Source of the DNA: Candidatus Limiplasma pullicola | Lineage (GTDB): Bacteria; Bacillota; Clostridia; Christensenellales; Aristaeellaceae | DNA: 38,253 nucleotides | NCBI GenBank assembly: GCA_018710985.1 | Contig: DVIV01000013.1 | Span: 1-38,253 of the forward strand | Direction: 5' to 3' | Shown here: positions 31,067 through 38,253 of the stretch, piece after piece | How the letters are laid out: each line of letters opens with the position of its first letter | Position numbering within the stretch: position 1 is the stretch's first letter | Program-made: the position numbers and the translations under genes | Notes under the pieces: generated by a model | Database searches by the model: none | What the model was told of the DNA's origin: nothing | The model's input: the letters and a program-made list of their open reading frames with translations, nothing else

Positions 31067-32482
31067 ATGGCTTTCCTAAGCAACCTATCCCCTGCCGCTG
31101 CAATCTGCCTGGCGCTTGCGCTTTTGTGCGCCATTTTGCTATCGGTGCTGCTGGCCATCGTGCTGCGGGGACGGCGGGCGACCAATGAAGCGCTTTCCTC
31201 GCTGGAAGGCGTGCTTCAGCGTGAATTGCAGGCGACGGAAGGCGCGCTCGGCCAGCAGAGCGACCAGCGCCGCGAGGAGCTTTTGCGCGCCATCAGCCAG
31301 CTGGGAGAAAACCTGTCCGGCACATTTGGCGCGATGAGCCGTTCGCAGGCGGAGCAGGTCAACGCGCTCATCCGGCAAAGCTACGACAATGCGCAGGCCT
31401 TCGACCTGCGCCAGCAGGGCATGCAGCGCATCGCCGACGAGAGCCTCAAGCGCATCGAGGCGCGCATGCAGGGTTCGGAGGCCGCGCTGTCGCGTGCGCT
31501 GTCCCAGAACGAGACGCGCATGGAGGCGCTCAGGACCACGCTGGAGGAAGGCGCGCGCCTGATGCGCGAGGAAAATGCGAAGAAGCTCAGCGAAATGCGC
31601 CAGACCGTGGATGAGAAGTTGAGCGCCACGCTGGAAAAGCGCCTCACCGCCAGCTTTTCGCAGGTAAGCGAGCGGCTGGAGCAGGTCTACCGCTCGCTGG
31701 GCGAGGTGCACAGCCTGGCCAGCGGCGTGGGCGACCTCAAGCGCATGCTGGGCAACGTCAAAACCCGCGGCGTATGGGGCGAGATTCAGCTGGGCGCCCT
31801 GCTGGAGCAGGCCCTGACCGATACGCAGTATCAGCGCAACGTGGCCGTTTCGCCCGGCTCCAGCGAGCGTGTGGAATTTGCCGTATGCCTGCCGGGCCGC
31901 GAGGAGGGCGGCGCGCCGGTCTATCTGCCTATCGACAGCAAGTTTCCGCAGGAGGATTATGCCCGTCTGGCCGAGGCTGCCCAGAACGGTGACCAGCCGG
32001 CCGTGGAAGCGGCGCGCAAGGCTTTGATGACCGCCGTGCGCACCGAGGCGCGCCGCATCGGCAAGTACATCGCTCCGCCGCACACTACGGATTTTGCGGT
32101 GATGTTTTTGCCGCTGGAAGGGCTCTATGCCGAGGTGATGCAGCACGCCTCCGCGGTGGAGGCCATTCAGCGCGAGCAGCGGGTGCTCATCGCAGGACCC
32201 AGCACGCTGCTGGCGCTGCTCAACAGCCTGCAGATGGGTTTCCGCACGCTGGCCATCGAACAGCGGTCCGCCGAGGTATGGAAGCTGCTGGGCGCCGTCA
32301 AGGCGGATTTCGGCAGCTTTGCCACGGTGCTGAAAAAAACGCAGGAAAAGCTGCAGCAGGCCACCGACAGCATTGACACCGCCTTTGTGAAAACACGCGC
32401 CATCGAAAAGCGCCTGCGCCGCGTGGAAGCCGTGGAGGATGCGCAGGACGGCCAGCTGCCGGAGGGGGAGGAAGAGACATGA
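31067..32482 (+). CDS. rmuC: DNA recombination protein RmuC
   Basis: A 471-aa protein with an N-terminal membrane anchor (about 9-33), a long Gln/Glu/Arg-rich coiled coil (about 40-210) and the RmuC nuclease-like domain. That domain shows NVKTRGVWGEIQLGALLEQ, LPIDSKFPQEDY and TTDFAVMFLPLEGLYAEV, which form its PD-(D/E)xK-like core. RmuC limits rearrangements at inverted repeats and has recently been tied to defence and DNA quality control in other bacteria. The ATG at 31067 has AAAGGCGG upstream. It overlaps the next gene by 4 bp (ATGA). Confidence 0.95.
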   Translation: MAFLSNLSPAAAICLALALLCAILLSVLLAIVLRGRRATNEALSSLEGVLQRELQATEGALGQQSDQRREELLRAISQLGENLSGTFGAMSRSQAEQVNALIRQSYDNAQAFDLRQQGMQRIADESLKRIEARMQGSEAALSRALSQNETRMEALRTTLEEGARLMREENAKKLSEMRQTVDEKLSATLEKRLTASFSQVSERLEQVYRSLGEVHSLASGVGDLKRMLGNVKTRGVWGEIQLGALLEQALTDTQYQRNVAVSPGSSERVEFAVCLPGREEGGAPVYLPIDSKFPQEDYARLAEAAQNGDQPAVEAARKALMTAVRTEARRIGKYIAPPHTTDFAVMFLPLEGLYAEVMQHASAVEAIQREQRVLIAGPSTLLALLNSLQMGFRTLAIEQRSAEVWKLLGAVKADFGSFATVLKKTQEKLQQATDSIDTAFVKTRAIEKRLRRVEAVEDAQDGQLPEGEEET

Positions 32483-32961
32483 GACCCATGCGCCGTGCCG
32501 AACGCCGGGTTGCCGATGAAGCTGGCATCCGTGCCATTCTGGACCGCTGTCAGGTGTGCCGCCTGGCCCTGTGGGATGAGGAAGGGCCCTATATCGTGCC
32601 GATGAGCTACGGCTACCAATGGGAAGAAGGCGGGCTCAAGCTGTATTTCCATTGTGCCCGTGAGGGACGCAAGCTGGACGCCCTTCGCCGCAACCCGCGT
32701 GTTGCCTTCGAGATGGACACAGGCTATGCGGTCGTCGGCGCAGAAAGCGCCTGCGGCTATACCTGCACATACCAGAGCGTCACGGGGGTGGGCAAGCTGC
32801 GGGTGGTGGAAAGCCCGCAGGAGGCGTGCGAGGCCCTGAGCTGCCTGATGCGTCGTCAGACGGGCAGGGAGTTTGCCTTTGCGCCCGACAGGCTCGGCGG
32901 TGTATGCGTGCTCTGCCTGGAGGCGGAGCATGTGTGCGGCAAATACAACGGCCCGGCATAA
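32479..32961 (+). CDS. NimA-like pyridoxamine 5'-phosphate oxidase-family flavoprotein
   Basis: A 160-aa split-barrel FMN-binding protein. The N-terminal MRRAERRVADEAGIRAIL and CQVCRLALWDEEGPYIVPMSYGY are typical of the NimA/5-nitroimidazole reductase branch. The family's conserved acidic loop and FHCAREGRKLDALRRNPRVAFEMD follow. Most family members have no proven substrate; some reduce nitro drugs. It is translationally coupled to rmuC by an ATGA overlap, with GGGGGAGG inside the rmuC end. Its stop codon lies in the loop of the terminator hairpin. Confidence 0.87.
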   Translation: MRPMRRAERRVADEAGIRAILDRCQVCRLALWDEEGPYIVPMSYGYQWEEGGLKLYFHCAREGRKLDALRRNPRVAFEMDTGYAVVGAESACGYTCTYQSVTGVGKLRVVESPQEACEALSCLMRRQTGREFAFAPDRLGGVCVLCLEAEHVCGKYNGPA

Positions 32962-32972
32962 TGCCGGGCCGT
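32948..32972. terminator. Bidirectional terminator between convergent genes
   Basis: A 25-bp perfect inverted repeat with arms ACGGCCCGGCAT/ATGCCGGGCCGT around one base contains the TAA of the flavoprotein gene and lies 4 nt past the stop of the convergent AraC-type gene. The minus-strand transcript continues GTTGTATTT, a modest U-rich tail. Confidence 0.75.
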
Positions 32973-32976
32973 ACCG

Positions 32977-33843
32977 CTATCTGTGGAGGAGATCGGTCAG
33001 CGCCTCTCCCCCTGCGGAATTGCGCCTTCGGAATGCCGTAGGCGTTTCGCCGGTCTGCGCTCTGAATACCTTGGTGAAATAGTTTTCGTCCGGAACGCCC
33101 ACCGCACGCGCCACATATTTGACGGGCTCCGTCGTGTTCAGAAGCAGGTCCATAGCCACCTGCATGCGACGGTATGTGACCAGCTGCATGGGCGTGAGCT
33201 GAAAATGCTCCTTGCAGATCGCGTACAGCTTGGTCTTGCCCATGTTCAGCGCCTCGGCAATGCCGCTGGAGTCCAGCGCCTGCGCATAATGGGTGTCGAT
33301 ATAGCTCTGCAGCAGCTCCGCGTCATCCCTTCGACTGGTAGCCTGCAGGCCGGAGAGGCGCACCTCGCTCACGCAGGCCTCCACAATTTCCAGACAGGCT
33401 GTCATCTGCCGGGATGAGATTCGGTGCAGATGCAAAAACGCCTGATACAGCGCATCCTGATCCGGATACCAAGCGCACCGGGCCTTGACCCGTCGCCACT
33501 GTTCCTCGCGCGGCGCGTCGTCCAGCATCTGCCCGAAAAGAATGGTGGCCACCGTGCGCCGCTTCTCCGTCACGGGCAGGGCGACCTCGTACAGGCCCGC
33601 ATGGCACAGGTATTTGCGCCGTACCTGTGTGCGCCCCACCTCCTCGACTGCCTTTCCGTCGCAGGCATGGCAGCGCTCAAAGCCGCTTTCCTCCTGCATG
33701 ATCAGGCCGCAGAATGGTGCCTTGAAGCTGCTGGCATACAGCTCGTTCCCCCACTCATCCATCAGGGAAAACTTGATGCCCGTCAAAAGGTGCAGGTTGT
33801 TGAGCAGCCGTCCCAGGCGCTGAAAATCGTCCTTGCTCAGCAT
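32977..33843 (-). CDS. AraC-family transcription regulator with PocR sensor domain
   Basis: A 288-aa regulator. Residues about 5-160 form a PocR ligand-sensing domain with the cysteine set CGLIM, CHACDGKA and YLCHAGLYEVALPV, which may bind metal or a small ligand. A linker is followed by two helix-turn-helix motifs of the AraC type (about 195-285, with GIAEALNMGKTKLYAICKEHF and VKYVARAVGVPDENYFTKVFR). The ATG at 33843 was chosen for AAAGGCGG upstream; the earlier ATG at 33873 overlaps the -10 box. It diverges from the nucleotidyltransferase-nahK pair and so probably controls N-acetylhexosamine use. PocR domains elsewhere sense propanediol-type or sugar-derived ligands. Confidence 0.88.
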   Translation of the reverse strand: MLSKDDFQRLGRLLNNLHLLTGIKFSLMDEWGNELYASSFKAPFCGLIMQEESGFERCHACDGKAVEEVGRTQVRRKYLCHAGLYEVALPVTEKRRTVATILFGQMLDDAPREEQWRRVKARCAWYPDQDALYQAFLHLHRISSRQMTACLEIVEACVSEVRLSGLQATSRRDDAELLQSYIDTHYAQALDSSGIAEALNMGKTKLYAICKEHFQLTPMQLVTYRRMQVAMDLLLNTTEPVKYVARAVGVPDENYFTKVFRAQTGETPTAFRRRNSAGGEALTDLLHR

Positions 33844-33871
33844 GTGCAGCCCGCCTTTGCATGTTTTGTTC

Positions 33872-33900
33872 ATTATAGCGCATTTATCGGAAAAACGAAA
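33872..33900 (-). promoter_or_regulatory. Promoter of the PocR/AraC regulator gene
   Basis: A consensus -10 TATAAT (33872-33877) is preceded at 17 bp by a poor -35 TTTCGT (33895-33900). A weak -35 is typical of activator-dependent genes. CGAAA and TTTCG at 33896-33917 form a short dyad between the two divergent promoters. Confidence 0.5.
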
Positions 33901-33930
33901 GATTTTACTATATTTCGGGAAAGGTTTCTC

Positions 33931-33959
33931 TTAGCTTTTGCGCGTGTTCGTGCTATGCT
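33931..33959 (+). promoter_or_regulatory. Promoter of the nucleotidyltransferase-nahK operon
   Basis: TTAGCT (33931-33936) and an extended -10 TGCTATGCT (-10 at 33954-33959) are 17 bp apart. Both boxes depart from consensus, as expected for a promoter needing the divergent AraC-type activator. Confidence 0.5.
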
Positions 33960-34004
33960 ATGGATGTAAACCAAACCGTATAAAGCAAAAGGGGCGTGGC
34001 GCAA

Positions 34005-34916
34005 ATGAAACCTGTTCTGGTCATCATGGCTGCCGGCATGGGCAGCCGCTTCGGGGGACTGAAGCAGATTGCGCCGGTGGATGATGCCGGCCATATTCTG
34101 ATGGATTATTCCATCTTTGACGCCATGCGCGCCGGATTCGGGCGTGTGGTGCTGATCATCAAGCCGGAGCTGGAGGCCGATTTTACCAACCTGATCCTTT
34201 CCCGGCTTGGGGGCGAGGTACAGGTGGATTTTGCCTATCAGACGCAGGACCGGCTGCCCGAGGGCTTTACCGTTCCCGAAGGGCGCGTCAAGCCGTGGGG
34301 CACTGCGCACGCCGTGCTGTGCGCCCGCGAGAAGATCGACGCGCCGTTCTGCGTGATCAACGCCGACGATTTCTACGGCCGCACCTCCTTTGAGAGCATC
34401 GCGCAGTTCCTCACGACGGAGGCTTCCCCCTCCGCGCATGCCATGGTGGGCTACCGCATCGAAAACACCCTGACCGAAAACGGCCATGTGGCGCGTGGCA
34501 TCTGCCAGACGGATGCGCACAGCATGCTGGTATCCGTGACCGAGCGCACGCACATCGAGCCGCGGGAAGGCGGAGCGGCCTATACCGAGGACGGCGAGCA
34601 CTTCACCTTCGTGCCGGCCGGCACCTATGTGAGCATGAACATGTGGGGCTTCCACACCGCCATTCTGGACGAAATCGACGCGCGCTTCGCGCCATGGCTG
34701 CGGGAGAACCTGCCCGCCAACCCCCTCAAGTGCGAATACTTCCTCCCGCTGATTCCCAATCAGCTGCTTACGGAGGGGAAGGCCACCGTGAAGGTGCTGC
34801 CCACGCATGAGCGCTGGTACGGCATGACCTATGCCGACGATATGCCCAACATCCGCGCTGCGCTCGCCTCCATGCGGGAGAGCGGCCTGTATCCCGAACA
34901 TCTGTGGAGGAAATAA
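34005..34916 (+). CDS. Sugar-1-phosphate nucleotidyltransferase (probable UDP-HexNAc synthesis)
   Basis: A 303-aa nucleotidyltransferase of the GT-A fold. The signature MAAGMGSRFGGLKQI at the N-terminus binds the nucleotide and pyrophosphate, and INADDFYG holds the metal-binding aspartates. Placed 2 nt before nahK, it most likely turns the HexNAc-1-phosphate made by NahK into a UDP-sugar, the next step of salvage. The nucleotide and sugar preferences are inferred from this pairing; the sequence is not a GlmU. The ATG at 34005 was chosen because AAAAGGGG lies about 10 nt upstream; a GTG at 33996 is too close to it. Confidence 0.85.
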   Translation: MKPVLVIMAAGMGSRFGGLKQIAPVDDAGHILMDYSIFDAMRAGFGRVVLIIKPELEADFTNLILSRLGGEVQVDFAYQTQDRLPEGFTVPEGRVKPWGTAHAVLCAREKIDAPFCVINADDFYGRTSFESIAQFLTTEASPSAHAMVGYRIENTLTENGHVARGICQTDAHSMLVSVTERTHIEPREGGAAYTEDGEHFTFVPAGTYVSMNMWGFHTAILDEIDARFAPWLRENLPANPLKCEYFLPLIPNQLLTEGKATVKVLPTHERWYGMTYADDMPNIRAALASMRESGLYPEHLWRK

Positions 34917-34918
34917 GC

Positions 34919-35992
34919 ATGGAGAACATCTATCGCCAATTTGCCCTGGATGGCCTGCCCATCAGCTGCGCGCGCTACGGCAGCGGGCATATCAATGAAA
35001 CCTACCTGCTGGTGACCAGCCGCCCGCATCTGTACATTCTGCAGAAGATCAACAGTTACGTATTCCACAACGCCTCCGGGCTGATGGACAACATCATCGC
35101 CGTGACCGACGCGCTGCGCAAGCAGGACCCCGATCCCCGGCATGTGCTCACTTTGGTGCCCACGCTGGAGGGCAAGCCGTACCTGACCGTGGGAGAAGGC
35201 GAATATTGGCGGCTGTACGAATTCGTGACCGACAGCCTGTGCCTGGACAAGCCTGAAAGCGTGGACGATCTGAAGCAGAGCGGCGTGGCATTTGGCATGT
35301 TCCAGAATCAGCTGGCGGACTTCCCCGCCCACACGCTGACGGAAACCATCCCCCATTTCCATGACACGCCCGCGCGCTATGAGCAGCTCAGGCAGGCCGT
35401 GCGGGAGAACCGGGCCGGCCGGCTGGAGGAAGTGCGCGCCGAGCTGGACTTCTATCTGGCGCGGGAGCAGGAGGCCGCCGCGCTGATGGAACTGTGCCGG
35501 GCGGGCAAGCTGCCCCTGCGTGTGACCCACAACGACACCAAGCTCAACAACGTGATGCTGGACCGCTTCACCCGTGCTCCGCTGTGCGTGATCGACCTGG
35601 ACACCGTGATGCCCGGTCTGGCGGCCAATGACTTTGGCGATTCCATCCGTTTCGGCGCCTCCACGGCAGCCGAGGATGAAAAGGACCTCAGCCGGGTGAC
35701 GATGTCGCTGGACCTGTTTGAGACCTATGCCGAAGGCTTCCTGAGCGCCTGCGGGACACGGCTGACCCAGACGGAGATCGACACGTTGCCCCTGGGAGCG
35801 AAGCTGATGACGCTGGAATGCGGATCGCGCTTTCTGGCCGATTACCTCAACGGCGACATCTATTTCCACGTATCCCGCGAAGGCCACAACCTGGACCGGG
35901 CCCGCACGCAGATGAAGCTGGTGGCGGACATGGAGGCCAAGTGGGACCGCATGAACGCCATCGTGCAGGCGGCCGCGCAGAAGGTGCGCTGA
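34919..35992 (+). CDS. nahK: N-acetylhexosamine 1-kinase NahK
   Basis: A 357-aa kinase of the aminoglycoside phosphotransferase/choline kinase fold, almost the length of Bifidobacterium NahK (LnpB), which it closely resembles by eye. It has YGSGHINETYL, LTETIPHFHDTP, the catalytic loop RVTHNDTKLNN with Asp206, IDLDTVMPG with the metal-binding Asp226, and DFGDSIRFGAS. NahK phosphorylates GlcNAc and GalNAc at C1 using ATP. GGAGG lies 8 nt before the ATG, and the upstream gene ends 2 nt away. The lacto-N-biose phosphorylase that accompanies it in bifidobacteria is not in the window, so free GlcNAc/GalNAc is the likely substrate source. Confidence 0.92.
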   Translation: MENIYRQFALDGLPISCARYGSGHINETYLLVTSRPHLYILQKINSYVFHNASGLMDNIIAVTDALRKQDPDPRHVLTLVPTLEGKPYLTVGEGEYWRLYEFVTDSLCLDKPESVDDLKQSGVAFGMFQNQLADFPAHTLTETIPHFHDTPARYEQLRQAVRENRAGRLEEVRAELDFYLAREQEAAALMELCRAGKLPLRVTHNDTKLNNVMLDRFTRAPLCVIDLDTVMPGLAANDFGDSIRFGASTAAEDEKDLSRVTMSLDLFETYAEGFLSACGTRLTQTEIDTLPLGAKLMTLECGSRFLADYLNGDIYFHVSREGHNLDRARTQMKLVADMEAKWDRMNAIVQAAAQKVR

Positions 35993-36006
35993 TCTTCCCA
36001 CGCCGG

Positions 36007-36046
36007 AAAAAACGGGAGTCGGAATCGACCCGCCCCGTTTTTTTTT
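36007..36046 (+). terminator. Rho-independent terminator of the nahK operon
   Basis: AAAAAACGGG pairs with CCCGTTTTTT, an inner GTCG/CGAC stem has a GAAT loop, and nine T residues follow. This is the strongest terminator in the window. Confidence 0.92.
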
Positions 36047-36105
36047 GCGCAATATCAGGCAGGAAAGGCTTGTTTGGATATGGAAAGAGATATTCCGGAA
36101 GCTAA

Positions 36106-36130
36106 AAACTCTATATTAACATAAGAGTTT
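36106..36130 (+). promoter_or_regulatory. Inverted repeat before the MerR-type gene
   Basis: AAACTCT and AGAGTTT (7-bp arms) flank an 11-bp AT-rich spacer containing TATATTAACAT, which may hold the -10 box. It adjoins the GGAGG site at 36131-36135. No good -35 was found. It could be an operator for self-regulation. Confidence 0.5.
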
Positions 36131-36143
36131 GGAGGCATGCGTC

Positions 36144-36995
36144 GTGAAGCGGGACCTTCTTTCCATCGGCAAAATGGCGGAGATGAATCAGGTTACGGTG
36201 CCTACGCTGCGCCTGTATGATGAACTTGGCCTGCTCAAGCCGCGCTACGTGGACGGGCAGACCGGCTACCGGTATTACGACATCAACCAGAACGCGCGTC
36301 TGGACATGATCGCCTACATGAAGGAACTGGGCATGAGCCTCAAGGAAATCCGGGATGTGCTGGAGGCCGAGGACATCGCCCTCATCGAGCAGATTCTCGC
36401 CCGCAAAAACGAACAGATTCACCAGCAGATCCGCGCCCTGCGGCTTCGCCACAGCGCAGTGGAGCGCGCCATCGCCAGCATTGAGCGATACCGAAAATCC
36501 CCCGCAACCGGCACCATCGCGCTGGAATACATCGACCGGCGGTATGTATGGGGCATTCCCTGCCCTGAAAACTTCTATGAAAAGGACATTGCTTCCTATG
36601 AGCAGGCGCTCGCGGACCTGCGCAGGGCACTGCTTGAAAAAAACTGTCCTCAAATTCACTCCTACAACACCGGCACCTCCATCACCAAAGAGAACTTCGC
36701 CCAGGGGCGCCTGGTGGCGGACCGGGTGTTCATCTTCACCGACCAGCAGGCCCAGGCCTGTGGCCTGAGTGCCGCCGTTGTGGACAGCGGCATGTACGCC
36801 TGCATCTACCTGGATCATTACGACGACGAGATTGCCTGTGCCGGCAAGCTGCTGGCTTTCTGCCGGAATAACGGATACCGCATCGCGGGAGACTACCTGT
36901 GCGAGGTGCTCACGGAGTTCAACGTGTTTGACGGGGATCAGCGCGGGATGTTCCTTCGCCTGCAGGTGCCGGTCGAATTTTCCAGAACCCCTTGA
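36144..36995 (+). CDS. MerR-family regulator with GyrI-like effector domain
   Basis: A 283-aa activator of the BmrR type. The winged helix-turn-helix (residues 1-75) includes LLSIGKMAEMNQVTVPTLRLYDELGLLKP and TGYRYYDINQ. A coiled-coil dimerisation helix lies at about 80-125, and a GyrI/AraC-effector-like ligand domain at 130-283. Such proteins bind drugs or metabolites and untwist promoters with 19-bp spacers. The start is GTG at 36144, with GGAGG 8 nt upstream. Its stop codon overlaps the -35 of exactly such a promoter in front of the next gene, its probable target. The effector cannot be read from the sequence. Confidence 0.9.
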   Translation: MKRDLLSIGKMAEMNQVTVPTLRLYDELGLLKPRYVDGQTGYRYYDINQNARLDMIAYMKELGMSLKEIRDVLEAEDIALIEQILARKNEQIHQQIRALRLRHSAVERAIASIERYRKSPATGTIALEYIDRRYVWGIPCPENFYEKDIASYEQALADLRRALLEKNCPQIHSYNTGTSITKENFAQGRLVADRVFIFTDQQAQACGLSAAVVDSGMYACIYLDHYDDEIACAGKLLAFCRNNGYRIAGDYLCEVLTEFNVFDGDQRGMFLRLQVPVEFSRTP

Positions 36996-37022
36996 CCCTC
37001 CTGGTGGATGAGCGTTTATACT
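36992..37022 (+). promoter_or_regulatory. MerR-type promoter with 19-bp spacer
   Basis: TTGACC (36992-36997) and TATACT (37017-37022) are good -35 and -10 boxes held apart by 19 bp instead of 17. An imperfect dyad CCTCC-N4-GGATG (36997-37010) lies on the -35 side of the spacer. This is the known layout of MerR-activated promoters. The -35 includes the TGA of the MerR gene. Confidence 0.75.
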
Positions 37023-37054
37023 ATTGTTAACAAAATAACAAGGAGGTTTCTTTC

Positions 37055-38080
37055 ATGGAAAAGATCAAGGTCGTACAATATGGCTGCGGCAAGATGAGCA
37101 AGTATATCCTGCGTTACCTCTACGAGCACGGCGCGCAGATCGTGGGCGCCATCGACGTGGACCCCGCCGTGGTCGGTCAGGACGTGGGCGACTTCGCGGG
37201 CCTTGGGGTCAAGACCGGCGTCATCATTTCCAACGATGCGGACAAGGTACTCGACGAATGCGCGGCGGATGTGGCCATCGTTACGCTGTTCAGCTTCATC
37301 GGGGATATCTATGAGCACGTGGAAAAGTGCGTGCTGCGCGGCATCAACGTCATCACCACCTGCGAGGAGGCCATCTACCCCTGGACCACCGCCGCTGCCA
37401 TGATCAACAAGCTGGACGCGCTGGCCAGGGAAAACGGCTGCACCATTACCGGCTCCGGCATGCAGGACACCTTCTGGATCAACATGGTAGCCATGGTGGC
37501 GGGAAGCTGCCATCGCATCGAAAAGATCAAGGGCGCCTACAGCTACAACGTCGAGGACTACGGCCTGGCACTTGCCAAGGCCCACGGCTGTGACCTGACC
37601 CTGGAGGCGTTTGAGGCACAGATTGCGCATCCCGACGCATTCGAGCCCTCCTATGCCTGGAACGCCAGCGAAGCCATCTGCAACAAGCTGGGCCTGACCA
37701 TCAAGTCCATCACCCAGAAGCACGTGCCCTACACGGTGGATCATGACCTGTACTCCGCCACGCTGGGCAAAACCATCAAGGCCGGCAACTGCATCGGCAT
37801 GTCCGCCGTGGTGACGATTGAGACCATGCAGGGGATCACCATCGAGGAGGAGACCATCGGCAAGGTCTACGGCCCTGAGGACGGCGATATGTGCGACTGG
37901 TGGATCACGGGCGAGCCCAACACGGAATTCCATGTGGTGAAGCCCGCCACCGTGGAGCACACCTGCGCCACCATCGTCAACCGCATTCCCAGCCTGCTCA
38001 ACGCGCCCGCCGGCTACGTCACCTGCGACCAGCTGGAGGAAATCAGCTATCTGACCTACCCGATGGAGTATCACGTATAA
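37055..38080 (+). CDS. DapB-fold NAD(P)-dependent dehydrogenase, 2,4-diaminopentanoate dehydrogenase-like
   Basis: A 341-aa oxidoreductase with an N-terminal Rossmann fold ([21 protein letters not shown], then GAIDVDP) like that of dihydrodipicolinate reductase. Its catalytic half resembles the clostridial 2,4-diaminopentanoate dehydrogenase and related amine dehydrogenases ([31 protein letters not shown]). True DapB proteins are about 250 aa, so lysine synthesis is unlikely. Ornithine fermentation or reduction of a related imine is possible, but no other pathway gene is in the window. AAGGAGG precedes the ATG. Expression is probably switched by the MerR-type regulator just upstream. The exact substrate is open. 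Confidence 0.78.
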   Translation: MEKIKVVQYGCGKMSKYILRYLYEHGAQIVGAIDVDPAVVGQDVGDFAGLGVKTGVIISNDADKVLDECAADVAIVTLFSFIGDIYEHVEKCVLRGINVITTCEEAIYPWTTAAAMINKLDALARENGCTITGSGMQDTFWINMVAMVAGSCHRIEKIKGAYSYNVEDYGLALAKAHGCDLTLEAFEAQIAHPDAFEPSYAWNASEAICNKLGLTIKSITQKHVPYTVDHDLYSATLGKTIKAGNCIGMSAVVTIETMQGITIEEETIGKVYGPEDGDMCDWWITGEPNTEFHVVKPATVEHTCATIVNRIPSLLNAPAGYVTCDQLEEISYLTYPMEYHV

Positions 38081-38096
38081 TTCTGCCCATGATGAA

Positions 38097-38123
38097 GCGG
38101 GCCGCCCCGTTGGGGCGGCCCGC
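38097..38123 (+). terminator. Hairpin after the dehydrogenase gene
   Basis: A perfect 12-bp stem GCGGGCCGCCCC/GGGGCGGCCCGC with a GTT loop lies 16 nt after the stop. As at the other window end it abuts the 95-bp repeat and shares the GCGGGCC base of the stem. Confidence 0.75.
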
Positions 38124-38217
38124 AGCTTGTCGAAAAAGTCCGCCTGCGGCGGCCTTTTCCGCCAGAAGCTTAAGAAATGTTTGCGCCCAGGGGCGCAAAC
38201 TCCCCGCCCGCCCGGCA
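38123..38217 (+). repeat. 95-bp dispersed hairpin-rich repeat, copy 2
   Basis: This is the reverse-complement partner of 41-135, with three differences in 95 bp. It contains the AAAAAG...CTTTT hairpin (38133-38158) and the TTTGCGCCC/GGGCGCAAA hairpin (38180-38199). It lies directly downstream of the terminator of the last gene, in the same orientation relative to its gene as copy 1. The 36 bp after it do not match copy 1 clearly. Confidence 0.9.
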
Positions 38218-38253
38218 CCGGAGGGAAGCGCCAGCCCTGTGGGCTGTTGCCGC

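Noticed and set aside
37016-38218. A 400-codon minus-strand frame opposite the dehydrogenase gene
   Set aside because: It overlaps the MerR-type promoter and the repeat, lacks a ribosome site and has antisense composition.
1-38253. tRNA, rRNA, CRISPR array, prophage or insertion sequence
   Set aside because: No cloverleaf, ribosomal RNA stretch, regularly spaced direct repeat, integrase or transposase was seen on either strand.

Overview
The window looks like a chromosomal stretch of a high-GC, spore-forming member of Bacillota, class Clostridia, probably a gut-type lineage such as Christensenellales or Oscillospirales. The evidence is the set of spoVB, spoIID-type and spoIVFA/spoIVFB genes, a miaB-ricA-mutS-mutL-miaA order like that of Bacillus, clear AGGAGG-type ribosome sites, sigma-A-like promoters and a PxTG wall-sorting signal. 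The exact genus cannot be read from the sequence. No rRNA, tRNA, CRISPR array, insertion sequence or phage gene was found. Both window ends carry copies, in inverted orientation, of one 95-bp hairpin-rich repeat that directly abuts the 3' hairpin of the outermost genes. The window may therefore be a complete assembly contig that broke at a dispersed repeat.

Layout. (1) 186-7006: a dCMP deaminase and the SpoVB flippase diverge. SpoVB meets tail to tail a trmN6-like tRNA methyltransferase, which is translationally coupled to a giant SpoIID-domain protein of 1378 aa with about ten SH3b repeats and its own sigma-A-like promoter. (2) 7046-21257, minus strand: eleven tightly packed genes read from one strong promoter: two radical-SAM-linked genes (TIGR03960 and TIGR03936 types), RNase G, miaB, ricA, mutS, mutL, miaA, ynbB, spoIVFA and spoIVFB. 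They cover RNA and DNA maintenance and sporulation signalling. (3) 21339-26628, plus strand, accessory: a DUF2871 membrane protein, a chagasin-type protease inhibitor, a secreted two-SH3b protein, a secreted acidic protein and an 893-aa PxTG-anchored surface protein.

(4) 26650-29164: a compact, overlapping locus of a sigma-70-family factor, a 41-aa single-span peptide, a polytopic membrane protein, a PrsW-type intramembrane protease and a two-span protein. It reads as a candidate membrane-signalled sigma-factor circuit and is the best candidate for an undescribed system here. (5) 29193-32972: a DUF4097 protein, ebfC, recR, rmuC and a NimA-like flavoprotein. (6) 32977-36046: a PocR/AraC regulator divergent from a sugar nucleotidyltransferase-nahK pair, an N-acetylhexosamine salvage unit. 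(7) 36106-38123: a MerR/GyrI-type regulator followed by a DapB-fold dehydrogenase whose promoter has the 19-bp spacer typical of MerR targets.

All calls rest on reading motifs and gene order by eye; no database search was run. Starts were moved from the longest frame where a ribosome site, overlap or promoter favoured another codon.
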